Source: Clostridiales bacterium UBA5888 (GTDB taxonomy: Bacteria; Bacillota; Clostridia; Oscillospirales; Oscillospiraceae). From it: DNA of 31,355 bases. Where the stretch lies: the NCBI GenBank assembly GCA_002431965.1, contig DJEW01000043.1:441-31795 (forward strand). The letters run 5' to 3'. Below, piece by piece: positions 22,207-29,933 of the stretch. The notes beneath the pieces are model-generated. The model searched no databases, was not told the DNA's origin, and saw only the letters and a program-made list of their open reading frames with translations. Made by a program: the position numbers and the translations under genes. Within the stretch, counting starts at the first letter, position 1; each line of letters starts with the position of its first letter.

Positions 22207-23079
22207 ATGAGAGAGACGACCGAAAGAGCTTATGCCAAGCTCAATATTTCCCTCGACGTGACCGAGAAAAGGGACGACGGATTTCACAACATGGTCATGG
22301 TCATGCAGACCGTTTCACTGTGCGACGATATTACGATCAGGCTCAACGACAGCGCGCGGGTGCGCGCAAAGAGCGATCTGCACTTCATACCCGGGGACGA
22401 GCGCAACCTTGCCGTGAAGGCGGCGCTGCGCTACCTCAATGAGATAGGGGAGACGCAGTGCGGCGCGGACATAGAGATCAAAAAGCGAATACCGGTGGGC
22501 GCTGGCATGGGCGGCGGCTCTGCAGACGCGGCGGCAGTGCTGCGCGCAATGAACCGTCTCTTTGACGGCCGCCTCAGCGGTGCGCGGCTGACGGAGATCT
22601 CCGGCGACGTCGGGTCGGACGTGCCGTTCTGCATCAGCGGGGGAACGGCGCTCGCCGAGGGACGCGGCGAAAGGCTCACGCCGCTGCCGGATTTCCCGGA
22701 GTGCGCGTTTGTGATATGCAAGCCGGAGTTTTCCATCTCCACGCCTGAGCTATTCAAAAAGCTCGATATGCTGCACTCGCGCCATCATCCGGACACGGCG
22801 GGCATTATCAAGGCGCTGCGCGCGGGCGAGCTGGGGCAGATATGCCGCAGAATGTACAACGTCTTTGAATACGTGGACGACCGGCGCATGAAAACCGTGG
22901 CAGAGCTGAAGAGCGCGCTGCTGGACGCCGGCGCGCTGGGAGCCGTCATGACCGGAACGGGCTCGGCGGTGTTTGGAATATTCCCCGATGAGACGAAGGC
23001 TGCCGCCGCGCTTGCGGCGCTCGACGGGATGGAGTGCTTTCGCTGCACTGCGCTGCCGGTTGGAAAAATAACTGTATAA
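22207..23079 (+). CDS. ispE: 4-diphosphocytidyl-2-C-methyl-D-erythritol kinase
   Basis: This GHMP-family kinase of the MEP isoprenoid pathway phosphorylates the 2-OH of CDP-methylerythritol. It has 290 residues from the ATG at 22207. K11 lies in AYAKLNISLDV, the glycine-rich ATP loop is PVGAGMGGGSADAAA (96-110), D138 is in GSDVPF, and the third GHMP motif MTGTGSAVFGIF is near the end. The start is placed at 22207 because GGTGA, part of the extended anti-SD match, lies 5 nt before it; a GTG at 22198 overlapping the GH13 stop by 4 nt is possible. It follows the GH13 gene directly and is followed by a long hairpin before spoIIR. Confidence 0.93.
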   Translation: MRETTERAYAKLNISLDVTEKRDDGFHNMVMVMQTVSLCDDITIRLNDSARVRAKSDLHFIPGDERNLAVKAALRYLNEIGETQCGADIEIKKRIPVGAGMGGGSADAAAVLRAMNRLFDGRLSGARLTEISGDVGSDVPFCISGGTALAEGRGERLTPLPDFPECAFVICKPEFSISTPELFKKLDMLHSRHHPDTAGIIKALRAGELGQICRRMYNVFEYVDDRRMKTVAELKSALLDAGALGAVMTGTGSAVFGIFPDETKAAAALAALDGMECFRCTALPVGKITV

Positions 23080-23082
23080 GAA

Positions 23083-23157
23083 ATAATAAAACCGTCCATA
23101 ATCTTTCTGCGCTTTGAAACGACGCGCAAATACATAAATTATGGGCGGTTTTATTAT
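23083..23157 (+). terminator. long hairpin between ispE and spoIIR
   Basis: Arms of 20 nt (23083-23102 and 23138-23157) pair completely with one G-T pair around a 35-nt loop; the loop has its own TGCGC/GCGCA pairing. The 3' arm ends in GGTTTTATTAT, a U-rich end compatible with termination of ispE. The long loop is unusual for an intrinsic terminator, so a regulatory structure is also possible. Confidence 0.5.
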
Positions 23158-23170
23158 GCGGCTGAGATCC

Positions 23171-23174
23171 GGAG
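23171..23174 (+). promoter_or_regulatory. ribosome binding site favouring the GTG start of spoIIR
   Basis: GGAG followed by 5 nt and GTG at 23180. The upstream ATGs at 23141 and 23156 lie inside the hairpin arm and lack a comparable site. Confidence 0.5.
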
Positions 23175-23179
23175 AACAC

Positions 23180-23779
23180 GTGAGATTTTTTGAAACGGCG
23201 CTGCTTCTGGCGCTGTGCGCGTCGCTTTGCGCGGGAACATGGGCGCAGGGGCGGCAGGCGGCGCTCAGCCGCGAGCTTGTGCGGCTGCACGTTGTGGCGG
23301 CGTCGGACGATGCGCGCGAGCAGGCAGTGAAGCTGGAGGTGCGCGATGCGGTGCTGGCGTATCTTGAGCCGCGGCTTGATGCCGCGGCGGACAGCGCGGA
23401 GGCGCGCGAGATCATCTCCGGAAGCCTGCAGGGCATTGCCGAGGCGGCGGCAGAGCGCGCCGGAGGGCGCGGCGTGACCGTTACGCTCGCGCGTGAGCGC
23501 TTCCCGCTGCGGTGCTATGACACCTTCACGCTCCCTGCGGGGGAATACGACTCTCTGCGCGTCACGCTTGGCGCGGGGAAGGGGCACAACTGGTGGTGCG
23601 TGGTGTTCCCGCCGCTGTGCACACCGGCGGTGTCGGAGGCGGAGCTGAGCGAGGCGATGAGCCGGGAAGGCTACGCCGTTATTACCGAGAGCGAGGGGTA
23701 TGAGCTGCGGCTGCGCACGCTTGAGCTTTGGGGCGAGCTTGTGGAGTTTATAAACGGACACACGGCGGACAAGGGCTGA
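23180..23779 (+). CDS. spoIIR: stage II sporulation protein R
   Basis: SpoIIR is the forespore-made signal exported to the intermembrane space that triggers SpoIIGA to process pro-sigma-E in the mother cell. From the GTG at 23180 it has 199 residues with an N-terminal hydrophobic export segment (RFFETALLLALCASLCAGTW). Family hallmarks are the RLHVVAASDDAREQ-KLEVRDAVL stretch and the NWWCVVFPPLC motif. Longer in-frame starts (23141, 23156) fall inside the hairpin that ends ispE, which argues against them. A forespore sigma-F promoter would be expected; I could not identify a convincing one. Confidence 0.9.
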   Translation: MRFFETALLLALCASLCAGTWAQGRQAALSRELVRLHVVAASDDAREQAVKLEVRDAVLAYLEPRLDAAADSAEAREIISGSLQGIAEAAAERAGGRGVTVTLARERFPLRCYDTFTLPAGEYDSLRVTLGAGKGHNWWCVVFPPLCTPAVSEAELSEAMSREGYAVITESEGYELRLRTLELWGELVEFINGHTADKG

Positions 23780-23804
23780 AAATATGTGGCGTATATACTA
23801 TATT
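23776..23804 (+). promoter_or_regulatory. candidate promoter of the fumarylacetoacetate-hydrolase-family gene
   Basis: CTGAAA (23776-23781), a 17-bp spacer and TATATT (23799-23804). The -35 is weak and overlaps the spoIIR stop codon; the region is AT-rich, so the match may be chance. Confidence 0.35.
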
Positions 23805-23855
23805 ATAAAGTAGAATTATAGACACCGCAAAACAAACCGAAAGGAACGTACATAT

Positions 23856-24695
23856 ATGAAAATCTGCAATATCAGGGTCGGCGGAGAGGCACACATCGGT
23901 GTTGTGACGGCACACGGCATTGTGGACGCTACGGCGGCAGGCTGCCCGGGAACGATAGACGGCGTTATCGAGGGGGCAGGGCGCGCCGCGCTCGCTGCGG
24001 TCGAAAACGACATGACGCTGCCTGCCGTGGATGCGCCGGAGTATCTCAACATCGTCAACGCCCCCGGCAAGCTCGTGTGCGTGGGGCTGAACTACCGCGC
24101 GCATGCGGAAAAGGTCGATCTCAAGAGCGCCGAAGTGCCCATACTTTTTTCAAAATTCGCGGATGCGCTTGCGCCGTCCGGCGCGCATATAACCCTGCCG
24201 GCATGGGAGGACAGCTACGACTACGAGGCGGAGCTTGTAATTGTGATGGGAAAACGCGCGTGGAATGTGGCGGAGGATGAAGCAGTGGAGCATATCTTCG
24301 GCTATACCTGCGGCAATGATCTCAGCTGCCGCGCGCCGCAAAAGCGCACAAGCCAATGGCTCATCGGCAAGGCAATGCCCGGGTTCGGTCCGTGCGGACC
24401 GTGCATCACAACGGCGGACAGCTTCGACCCGCAGGCGGGCAGGCGCATAAGAAGCTGGGTCAACGGCGAGCTGCGCCAGGACGGCAGCACCGCCGACATG
24501 ATTCATTCCTGCGCGCGCATAGTCAGCTATGCCTCGCACTACATCGCGCTCGAGCCGGGTGATCTGATCTTCACCGGCACGCCCAGCGGAGTCGCCCTTG
24601 AAAAGCACGGGGATGAGCAGAAATGGCTGAACCCGGGCGACGTTGTAGAGATCGAGATAGAGGGCATCGGTCGGCTGACAAACACAATGGTATAA
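23856..24695 (+). CDS. fumarylacetoacetate hydrolase (FAH) family protein
   Basis: This 279-residue cytosolic protein has an N-terminal small domain (1-65) and the FAH catalytic fold (about 70-279). Metal-binding residues are visible as E124 and E126 in YDYEAELVIV and D155 in GNDLSCR. The glycine-rich loop LIFTGTPSGVA (237-247) and CVGLNYRAHAEK (75-86) are family signatures. Members hydrolyse or decarboxylate acylpyruvates or 2-keto acids (for example oxaloacetate), so the substrate cannot be fixed from sequence. AAAGGA lies about 11 nt upstream of the ATG. It is a single gene, converging on the M48 protease gene, with a shared bidirectional hairpin between them. Confidence 0.88.
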   Translation: MKICNIRVGGEAHIGVVTAHGIVDATAAGCPGTIDGVIEGAGRAALAAVENDMTLPAVDAPEYLNIVNAPGKLVCVGLNYRAHAEKVDLKSAEVPILFSKFADALAPSGAHITLPAWEDSYDYEAELVIVMGKRAWNVAEDEAVEHIFGYTCGNDLSCRAPQKRTSQWLIGKAMPGFGPCGPCITTADSFDPQAGRRIRSWVNGELRQDGSTADMIHSCARIVSYASHYIALEPGDLIFTGTPSGVALEKHGDEQKWLNPGDVVEIEIEGIGRLTNTMV

Positions 24696-24710
24696 ATAGC
24701 GCAAGAATAT

Positions 24711-24742
24711 GAAAACGCCCGCCGGGGTCTCCCGGCGGGCGT
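24711..24742 (-). terminator. terminator shared by the FAH and M48 protease genes
   Basis: A perfect 12-bp GC-rich stem, ACGCCCGCCGGG with CCCGGCGGGCGT, surrounds a 4-nt loop. TTTT follows on the minus strand, so it ends the protease transcript and probably the FAH transcript too. Confidence 0.85.
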
Positions 24743-24761
24743 ATGACATATAAGGACGGGC

Positions 24762-26348
24762 TTACAGCGAGACTGCCAGCACCAGCAGCACGGATACGGC
24801 GAGCAGCGCGATGCGCCAGACCAGACCGAAGCCGTAACCAAAGCATTTTTTCACCTTTCCTTCGACCTCGTAGCTCAAAAGCTCCACGTAGGGGACAGGG
24901 GAGCGGCGATACCAGCCGCGCACGGTGACGGTTTTGCTGAAATATTCCGGCAGACGGAAAAGCGCAAAGATCTTGTTGACGACAGTGAGCGGCTGCTTGT
25001 AGTTGAGCATGACGATGCCGGTCGCATCGCGGATGACAAAGTTCTCGTCGAAGATGCAGCCGGGGTTGCCGCGCCCGATGATCGTGCCGCGCAGGGTGCA
25101 GGGTATGCTCCTTATGCCGGACACCTTCACTTCGCCCAGCAGACCTTCGACGGTGTCGGAGGGGTAGCCGTGCGCGGGGTGCGTGTAGCAGAATTTCACG
25201 AGGGACAGCGCCGCTGCCGCAGCGGGCGTCAGCATGTATATGAAAACGCTGCCGGAGGCGAACGCGGCAATGAGCATCACGATGAGCGCGAGCCACGGTG
25301 CAAAGCATATCAGCAGCTCAAACGCGAAATCGTCCGCATAGCTTTCGGGCTTGGTCTCGTCAAAGGTGATGTACGGCAGCTGCCCGTACTCGGCAGACAT
25401 CGCGCTGATTGCGAGAATACGGCGGGAGATGAGCGGATGGGTAGAGCCAAGCTGATACACGACCGCCCACGGATTCCACATTTCCCAGCACATCGCGGCG
25501 GCGATGCTGTGCTTGGACACTTTGCCGCCGGCGTCATAGCTTGCCGCAGCCATGGCGGTGGCGCTCGCTGCATCGGAAATGCCGAGGGCGTTCGGGGCGG
25601 CGACGCTGTCAGAGCGGTGAGCGCTCAGCCCGAAGCCTATCTTCACCAGCGCCTCGGCCAGCGCTGCGGGGTTTCTCGTCTCACGCACGGAGAATTCATC
25701 TGCATAGTACTCCCTTGTGCGCGACAGCCATAAAATTATGTACTGGCACACGATGTACAGCACGTAGGCGACAACGCCGACGATGGCGAGATAATCCCCG
25801 CTCTTGCTGTCAGAGTCGGAGCGGCGCTTCGAACCGTCGCCCATGCACAGCTGATACAGCGCGTACAGCACCAGCGGCACGAGCTGCGCCGCGGTCATCA
25901 GAAGCATGTCGTAGTGCCGCGCGTGCCCAAGCTCATGTGCCACGACGGCTTTCACCTCGTCCTCGGAGAGCATTTCAAATATGCCGCGCGTGAGAACGAC
26001 GCGCGCATCGTTTTTCGTGCGCCCATATGTGAAGGCGTTGGGCGCACCGTCGTCGATATAGCCTATTCTGGGATATTTCATGCCCTGCTCGTCGCAGACG
26101 CGTCGTATAAAGCCGTCAAGATACGCGGGCACGCTCTGGTCGAATTTTGCCTTGTAAAACCAGCGCATATTAAGATCCGTCAGCCACGGACCGATGAGAA
26201 ACTGCACGATGAGTATCGCAATGCTCAGCAGTATACCGCCCAGCACCGGCAGCCCCGCGAGCGCAAAGACAAGAATGATCAGCGCGGCAAGCACACCGTA
26301 CAGACATGTGACGGTAAGCAGAGAGACCGCGAACAGATTTTTCCTCAT
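24762..26348 (-). CDS. M48 (HtpX-like) membrane metalloprotease with C-terminal extension
   Basis: This 528-residue integral membrane zinc protease has two N-terminal helices (about 5-52). The zinc site is HELGH (H138, H142) with E213 in REYYADEF as the likely third ligand, and STHPLISRRI (302-311) is the usual family end. HtpX proteins normally stop near residue 300. Here about 200 more residues follow: two hydrophobic segments (about 343-385), a soluble beta-rich region (about 395-495, including GTIIGRGNPGCIFDENFVI) and a last helix (505-527). The extension resembles a membrane-tethered, perhaps OB-like, module, but I cannot name it. A role in membrane protein quality control is inferred. 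Confidence 0.88.
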   Translation of the reverse strand: MRKNLFAVSLLTVTCLYGVLAALIILVFALAGLPVLGGILLSIAILIVQFLIGPWLTDLNMRWFYKAKFDQSVPAYLDGFIRRVCDEQGMKYPRIGYIDDGAPNAFTYGRTKNDARVVLTRGIFEMLSEDEVKAVVAHELGHARHYDMLLMTAAQLVPLVLYALYQLCMGDGSKRRSDSDSKSGDYLAIVGVVAYVLYIVCQYIILWLSRTREYYADEFSVRETRNPAALAEALVKIGFGLSAHRSDSVAAPNALGISDAASATAMAAASYDAGGKVSKHSIAAAMCWEMWNPWAVVYQLGSTHPLISRRILAISAMSAEYGQLPYITFDETKPESYADDFAFELLICFAPWLALIVMLIAAFASGSVFIYMLTPAAAAALSLVKFCYTHPAHGYPSDTVEGLLGEVKVSGIRSIPCTLRGTIIGRGNPGCIFDENFVIRDATGIVMLNYKQPLTVVNKIFALFRLPEYFSKTVTVRGWYRRSPVPYVELLSYEVEGKVKKCFGYGFGLVWRIALLAVSVLLVLAVSL

Positions 26349-26415
26349 GACATCTGCCCCTTTTTGAGAGTATTTGATAAGTATATTTTACCACAAGGAG
26401 GATATATGCGCAAGG

Positions 26416-26439
26416 AGCGCCGCATTATGCGGCGCTGCC
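26416..26439. repeat. palindromic intergenic repeat, copy 3 (short form)
   Basis: A perfect palindrome, AGCGCCGCA-TTA-TGCGGCGCT, is followed by GCC. The segment CGCATTATGCGGCGCTGCC matches the right arm of copy 2 at 17 of 19 positions. It lies 19 bp after the lipoprotein stop on the minus strand and may act as its terminator. Confidence 0.6.
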
Positions 26440-26457
26440 TCAGATTCAGAAATAGAA

Positions 26458-27618
26458 TCAGAAATTCGTGAACGGGGTATACCCGAGCGAGACAAAGCCC
26501 GCCTCAAAGCTCTCGCACTGCGCCCAGAAGTCAGTGTCCGTTATGCTCTGCCACGTGGAGGGGTCGGATTCAAAGCTGCCGCCGGATGCCAAGAAGAAAG
26601 GGGAGGCTGCGTTCGCCGAAGAAGAGCAGATAAGCGAGTAGTTCGCGTTGAGCATCCCATTGGAAGAGAGCGTGGAAAATACATATGACCAATCGCCGGC
26701 GCCGCCGGAGGAGTTGTTGGCGATCGTTCCGTCAGGGGATATGGCGTAGAAATTACGCTCCCATCCCTGAGCGACAGTGACGACCTCGCCGCTGACAATG
26801 GTGTAGATGTCAAAGATCTCGTATGCGGGATAGTCCGAGGTGCACGGACCAATCAGAAGCTCGTCCGTGCCGTCGGTGTTGATGTCATAGTAGCAGTATC
26901 CCAATGCACTGAGATCGCCCGAGGCATAGAAGCCGGGAATGTTGAGATTCATCTGCGCGGGCAGCGTCGTCGCGTCGCGCTGCTCGGAAATGGCGGTGCA
27001 GTAATCACTCAGCACACTGTTGTAGAGTGAAAGATCCGCTGTGGGCTGCGCCGGCGCGGCGGATCCCTCCGGCGCGCGCTGACCGAGCGCGCGCATCAGC
27101 GTTTCCACGACCTCATTCGGTCCCTCGCCCCAGGGGTAGCCGCAGTCGGTGACGCCGGCAGTCTCGAGCAATTCCTCCTGCCCCGGCATCTGAAGCTGCT
27201 GGTATGCGCTGTCGAGCGCCTGTATCTGCATGATGAAGAGCGACTTCTCATCAGCGCTCATCGGCTGCATAAAGCCCTCCGCGGTGGCGGTTATGTCCTC
27301 CTTTGGCATATCCGCACCGTCCGTTGTCGCCCAGTCCATCAGCCGTGCCGCCTGCGCGGCGGCCTTGAGGCTCGACCCGGCAGAGCCGGCCTGTATATTC
27401 GTTTCAAAGTCGCTCAGCAGCCCGACCAGCTCCTCGCTCTGCGCGTCGCGCCGGCTCTGTGCGGCGTCGGCTGCGGAGCTGTCAGTCGCGGCGGGCGTGG
27501 GCGTTTCCGACGGCGTGGGGGCGGGCGTCTGCGTCGCCGCAGGTGCTGCGGTAGACGTGCAGGCGCACAGCGTGAATATCATTGCAAGTGAAAGCATGAA
27601 TGTGATTATTTTCTTCAT
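26458..27618 (-). CDS. predicted lipoprotein with a VCBS-like repeat segment
   Basis: This 386-residue protein is exported and lipid-anchored: the N-terminus MKKIITFMLSLAMIFTLCAC has a lipobox ending at C20. A Thr/Pro/Ala-rich linker (about 21-50) follows. A helical region (about 55-200) comes next, then a C-terminal domain with the segment YYDINTDGTDELLIGP, a calcium-loop pattern of FG-GAP/VCBS-type repeats common in secreted proteins of gut Clostridia. I do not recognise a catalytic domain. The ATG at 27616-27618 has AAGGAG upstream; a longer reading frame would spoil the signal peptide. Function unknown. Confidence 0.8.
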   Translation of the reverse strand: MKKIITFMLSLAMIFTLCACTSTAAPAATQTPAPTPSETPTPAATDSSAADAAQSRRDAQSEELVGLLSDFETNIQAGSAGSSLKAAAQAARLMDWATTDGADMPKEDITATAEGFMQPMSADEKSLFIMQIQALDSAYQQLQMPGQEELLETAGVTDCGYPWGEGPNEVVETLMRALGQRAPEGSAAPAQPTADLSLYNSVLSDYCTAISEQRDATTLPAQMNLNIPGFYASGDLSALGYCYYDINTDGTDELLIGPCTSDYPAYEIFDIYTIVSGEVVTVAQGWERNFYAISPDGTIANNSSGGAGDWSYVFSTLSSNGMLNANYSLICSSSANAASPFFLASGGSFESDPSTWQSITDTDFWAQCESFEAGFVSLGYTPFTNF

Positions 27619-27659
27619 TTTATACCGTCTCCTTCGTTTGGGTGCTGCCATAAGACTGC

Positions 27660-27685
27660 ACAGGCGGGAAAATGTTCCCGCCTGT
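27660..27685 (-). terminator. hairpin between the acetyltransferase and lipoprotein genes
   Basis: A perfect 11-bp stem, ACAGGCGGGAA with TTCCCGCCTGT, encloses a 4-nt loop. There is no U-run, so it may be a weak terminator or an mRNA processing structure. Confidence 0.45.
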
Positions 27686-27694
27686 TACGAAAAC

Positions 27695-28315
27695 CTATTG
27701 CAGTGTGTCAATAAGCCCTTCGAGAGCGCGCACAAACTGCCCAATGTGAACCCCGTCGATCACCCTGTGGTTTACCTCCAGCGCCATGCCCAGCTCAACG
27801 CGCCCGTCGCGCTCAACGTACTTGCCCCATGCGACGCGCGGCACACAGTCGTCAAAATCGAAAAGCCGCTCGTTCGTAAGCGAGGTGATGTCCGCCCATG
27901 GGAGGCAGGAGATAAAGATGAGAGCGTCGCTCTCGCTCTCGGTCACAATAAAACGCTCCTGCGCATCCGCCATGCGCCGCGCCTCACGGCAGAAGTCCTC
28001 CATGCTGCCCGCGACCGGACACGTCACGATCCTGAAGCATTCGCTCCCCGGGGCGAGATCCGTAAAGCTCGGCTCGCGCCGGGGCAGCATATCCGGCTGC
28101 CCGTCACGTATCGTCAGCATGAACTCCGGCACGGAGTTCATTGCCTGCGTCACAAGGTATGTCAGCGACAGATAGAACGGCAGAGCGTGTGCGCGGGTGT
28201 AGCGCCGCAGCTTTGTCACATCCAGCCGGAACGTGACGGAGTAGAACGGCTGGTCAACGCCGCTGAAAAATTCGTATATCTCACGGCGTTCCCAATTCTC
28301 AATGTCAAAGCTCAT
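27695..28315 (-). CDS. chloramphenicol acetyltransferase-like enzyme (CatA family)
   Basis: This 206-residue trimeric-type acetyltransferase belongs to the CAT family, which uses acetyl-CoA to modify hydroxyl groups. The catalytic motif is NHRVIDGVH (HxxxDG, near residues 181-189), with the family's WERREIYEFF start and Phe-rich core. GGAGG lies 6 nt before the ATG. Its length matches CatA. Chromosomal CAT-like proteins often do not give drug resistance, so resistance is not claimed. It follows the PAP2 gene by 59 bp on the same strand and could be cotranscribed with it. Confidence 0.83.
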   Translation of the reverse strand: MSFDIENWERREIYEFFSGVDQPFYSVTFRLDVTKLRRYTRAHALPFYLSLTYLVTQAMNSVPEFMLTIRDGQPDMLPRREPSFTDLAPGSECFRIVTCPVAGSMEDFCREARRMADAQERFIVTESESDALIFISCLPWADITSLTNERLFDFDDCVPRVAWGKYVERDGRVELGMALEVNHRVIDGVHIGQFVRALEGLIDTLQ

Positions 28316-28374
28316 TTTATGCCTCCATATGCGAACCGGCGCGCGGAGAGATTCCTTGGCGCACCGGCGCGGTA

Positions 28375-29730
28375 CTATTTTTCGTGCCTGCCACGGTAGC
28401 TGCCCCCGGCACGATTCGCCGTGCGCGCGGCGGATGAGGCGCTCTGGCGGCGGCGCGCCGGCTCTTCGACCTGGGCGGTGAAGCCGTCATCCGCGAGAAA
28501 GTCCAGCCCCAGGCTTGCCCAGTCTATGCCGTCGTCGTCCGCGGCGGACGCGGCGCTGCCGTCCCAGTCAAAGCCGCCGCTCTTTGCGCTGCGCTCAGGC
28601 GCGATCTTCATATCCGCATCGTCGTCATCCGCCGCGAAAGCGGCGGTGAAGGTCTCCGGACTGCCAGCGGATCCTCCGGTATGCGGAACGGTGCGCGCCG
28701 GAGCACTGAGCTCGTGCGTGTCTTTATCCGTGCGCGCCGTGCCGCGCCCGTCCTTTTCGTCCTTATAGCTCTCCCAGCGGCTGCTCCAGTCCGAGCTTTT
28801 GCCGCGTCTGTGCGCTTTGGCGTCAGCCCCTGCGCCGCCCTCAGCGTCCGCCCGGCGCCCGCCGACCTTGCTTATCAGCCCGTTTCCGGCGCTTGCCGCA
28901 GCGCTCAGCGCAGCCTTGAAGCCGCCTGCACCGGCGCTCCTGCCGCCGCGCGCCGCCGCTCGGCGTCCGCCGCCGGCGGATTCCTCAGCTGCGCGGCGTC
29001 CGCCTTCGCCGGAGGCTTTGGCGCGGCGTCCGCCGCCCTTGCCGACGCTGTTGATGAGACCGATAACTGTCTCCTTGTCTGGCAGATGTACCGGCAGGTC
29101 AAAGTCAAGTATTGCCGCGCAGACGGGGAAGTCGTCGTTATCCTCCAGATAGATGAATATCGCCTTGGTTATAAGATAGGCGATGAACGCCGAGAACGCG
29201 CCTATTACTATTGCAAACAGCACATCCGACGGAAAGTGTGCCATCAGGTAGCTGCGCGATATGCCCATCAGCGCCACGACTATTATTGTCGGCAGTATCA
29301 TCTTTTTGCCCTTCGTGAAGCACAGCGAGCCCATGCCCGCCGTAGCTGCGGTCACATGACCCGAGGGGAAGGAGTAGCCGCTCTCCGCCGGAGAACCGAT
29401 GTAGTCCCAATAGCTTTTGTATAGCGCAAGATACTCGAACGGGCGGGGTCTCGCAACCATGTCCTTGAGGATGATGTTCGTTATCAGCGCGCCGCAGCAC
29501 ACCGCGCCGAACATGCACACGCCAATTCTTCGCGTTTTGGAATAGCACATGAAGCCGATGGCGAGCAGAAAGAAAATGATGCCCTTTTCGCCGAGAAACG
29601 TGATTATCTTCATCAGCGGAGTGAGGAAGCCGCCCGCCTTGCCTGCAAGGGTGTTCATAAAGCCGAGAATGGCGCCGTCATACCCGGAAAATGTGGTATT
29701 CAGCCATTCCGCTATCGCAGTATACTCCAT
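28375..29730 (-). CDS. PAP2-family phosphatase with a long low-complexity C-terminal tail
   Basis: This 451-residue membrane phosphatase has the three PAP2 motifs: K89-x6-R96P97 in KDMVARPRP, PSGH (122-125), and SRSYLMAHFPSD with R159, H165 and D169. Such enzymes dephosphorylate lipid phosphates such as phosphatidic acid or undecaprenyl pyrophosphate. The membrane domain ends near residue 195. The rest (about 225-451) is low complexity: repeated GGRRA motifs, then acidic stretches (AADDDDADM, SAADDDGIDWASLG) and a basic end. The ATG at 29728-29730 has GAGG 8 nt upstream; upstream in-frame starts lie before the promoter. The tail's role is unknown. Confidence 0.87.
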   Translation of the reverse strand: MEYTAIAEWLNTTFSGYDGAILGFMNTLAGKAGGFLTPLMKIITFLGEKGIIFFLLAIGFMCYSKTRRIGVCMFGAVCCGALITNIILKDMVARPRPFEYLALYKSYWDYIGSPAESGYSFPSGHVTAATAGMGSLCFTKGKKMILPTIIVVALMGISRSYLMAHFPSDVLFAIVIGAFSAFIAYLITKAIFIYLEDNDDFPVCAAILDFDLPVHLPDKETVIGLINSVGKGGGRRAKASGEGGRRAAEESAGGGRRAAARGGRSAGAGGFKAALSAAASAGNGLISKVGGRRADAEGGAGADAKAHRRGKSSDWSSRWESYKDEKDGRGTARTDKDTHELSAPARTVPHTGGSAGSPETFTAAFAADDDDADMKIAPERSAKSGGFDWDGSAASAADDDGIDWASLGLDFLADDGFTAQVEEPARRRQSASSAARTANRAGGSYRGRHEK

Positions 29731-29782
29731 CTGGCATACCTCGTTTTCGTAATTATGCGTGTACTTCCCATACACGCCGCTT

Positions 29783-29811
29783 ATTATACAGTATAACGCC
29801 AAAGGTTTCAA
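29783..29811 (-). promoter_or_regulatory. promoter of the PAP2 gene
   Basis: The minus strand has TTGAAA (29811-29806), a 17-bp spacer and a perfect TATAAT (29788-29783), about 53 bp before the start codon. It also shows the longer in-frame extension of the gene is not translated. Confidence 0.72.
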
Positions 29812-29872
29812 GATAAAAATTGCAATTTCAATAAAATAATTTACAAAAAAGAAACAAAATGCACGGGGGCAG

Positions 29873-29906
29873 AAAAATTCCGCCCGAGGGGCGACCCTGC
29901 GGGCGG
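29873..29906 (-). terminator. terminator of spoVT
   Basis: A 7-bp stem, CCGCCCG with CGGGCGG, encloses a 13-nt loop and is followed on the minus strand by AATTTTT. It lies 27 bp after the spoVT stop. Confidence 0.65.
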
Positions 29907-29933
29907 GTGAAAGAAGTGTAAAGCCTGAAAAAA

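Noticed and set aside
27695..28315. The CAT-like gene as a mobile antibiotic resistance determinant
   Set aside because: GC content and context match the chromosome, and no transposase, repeat or plasmid gene is nearby. Family membership alone does not show resistance.
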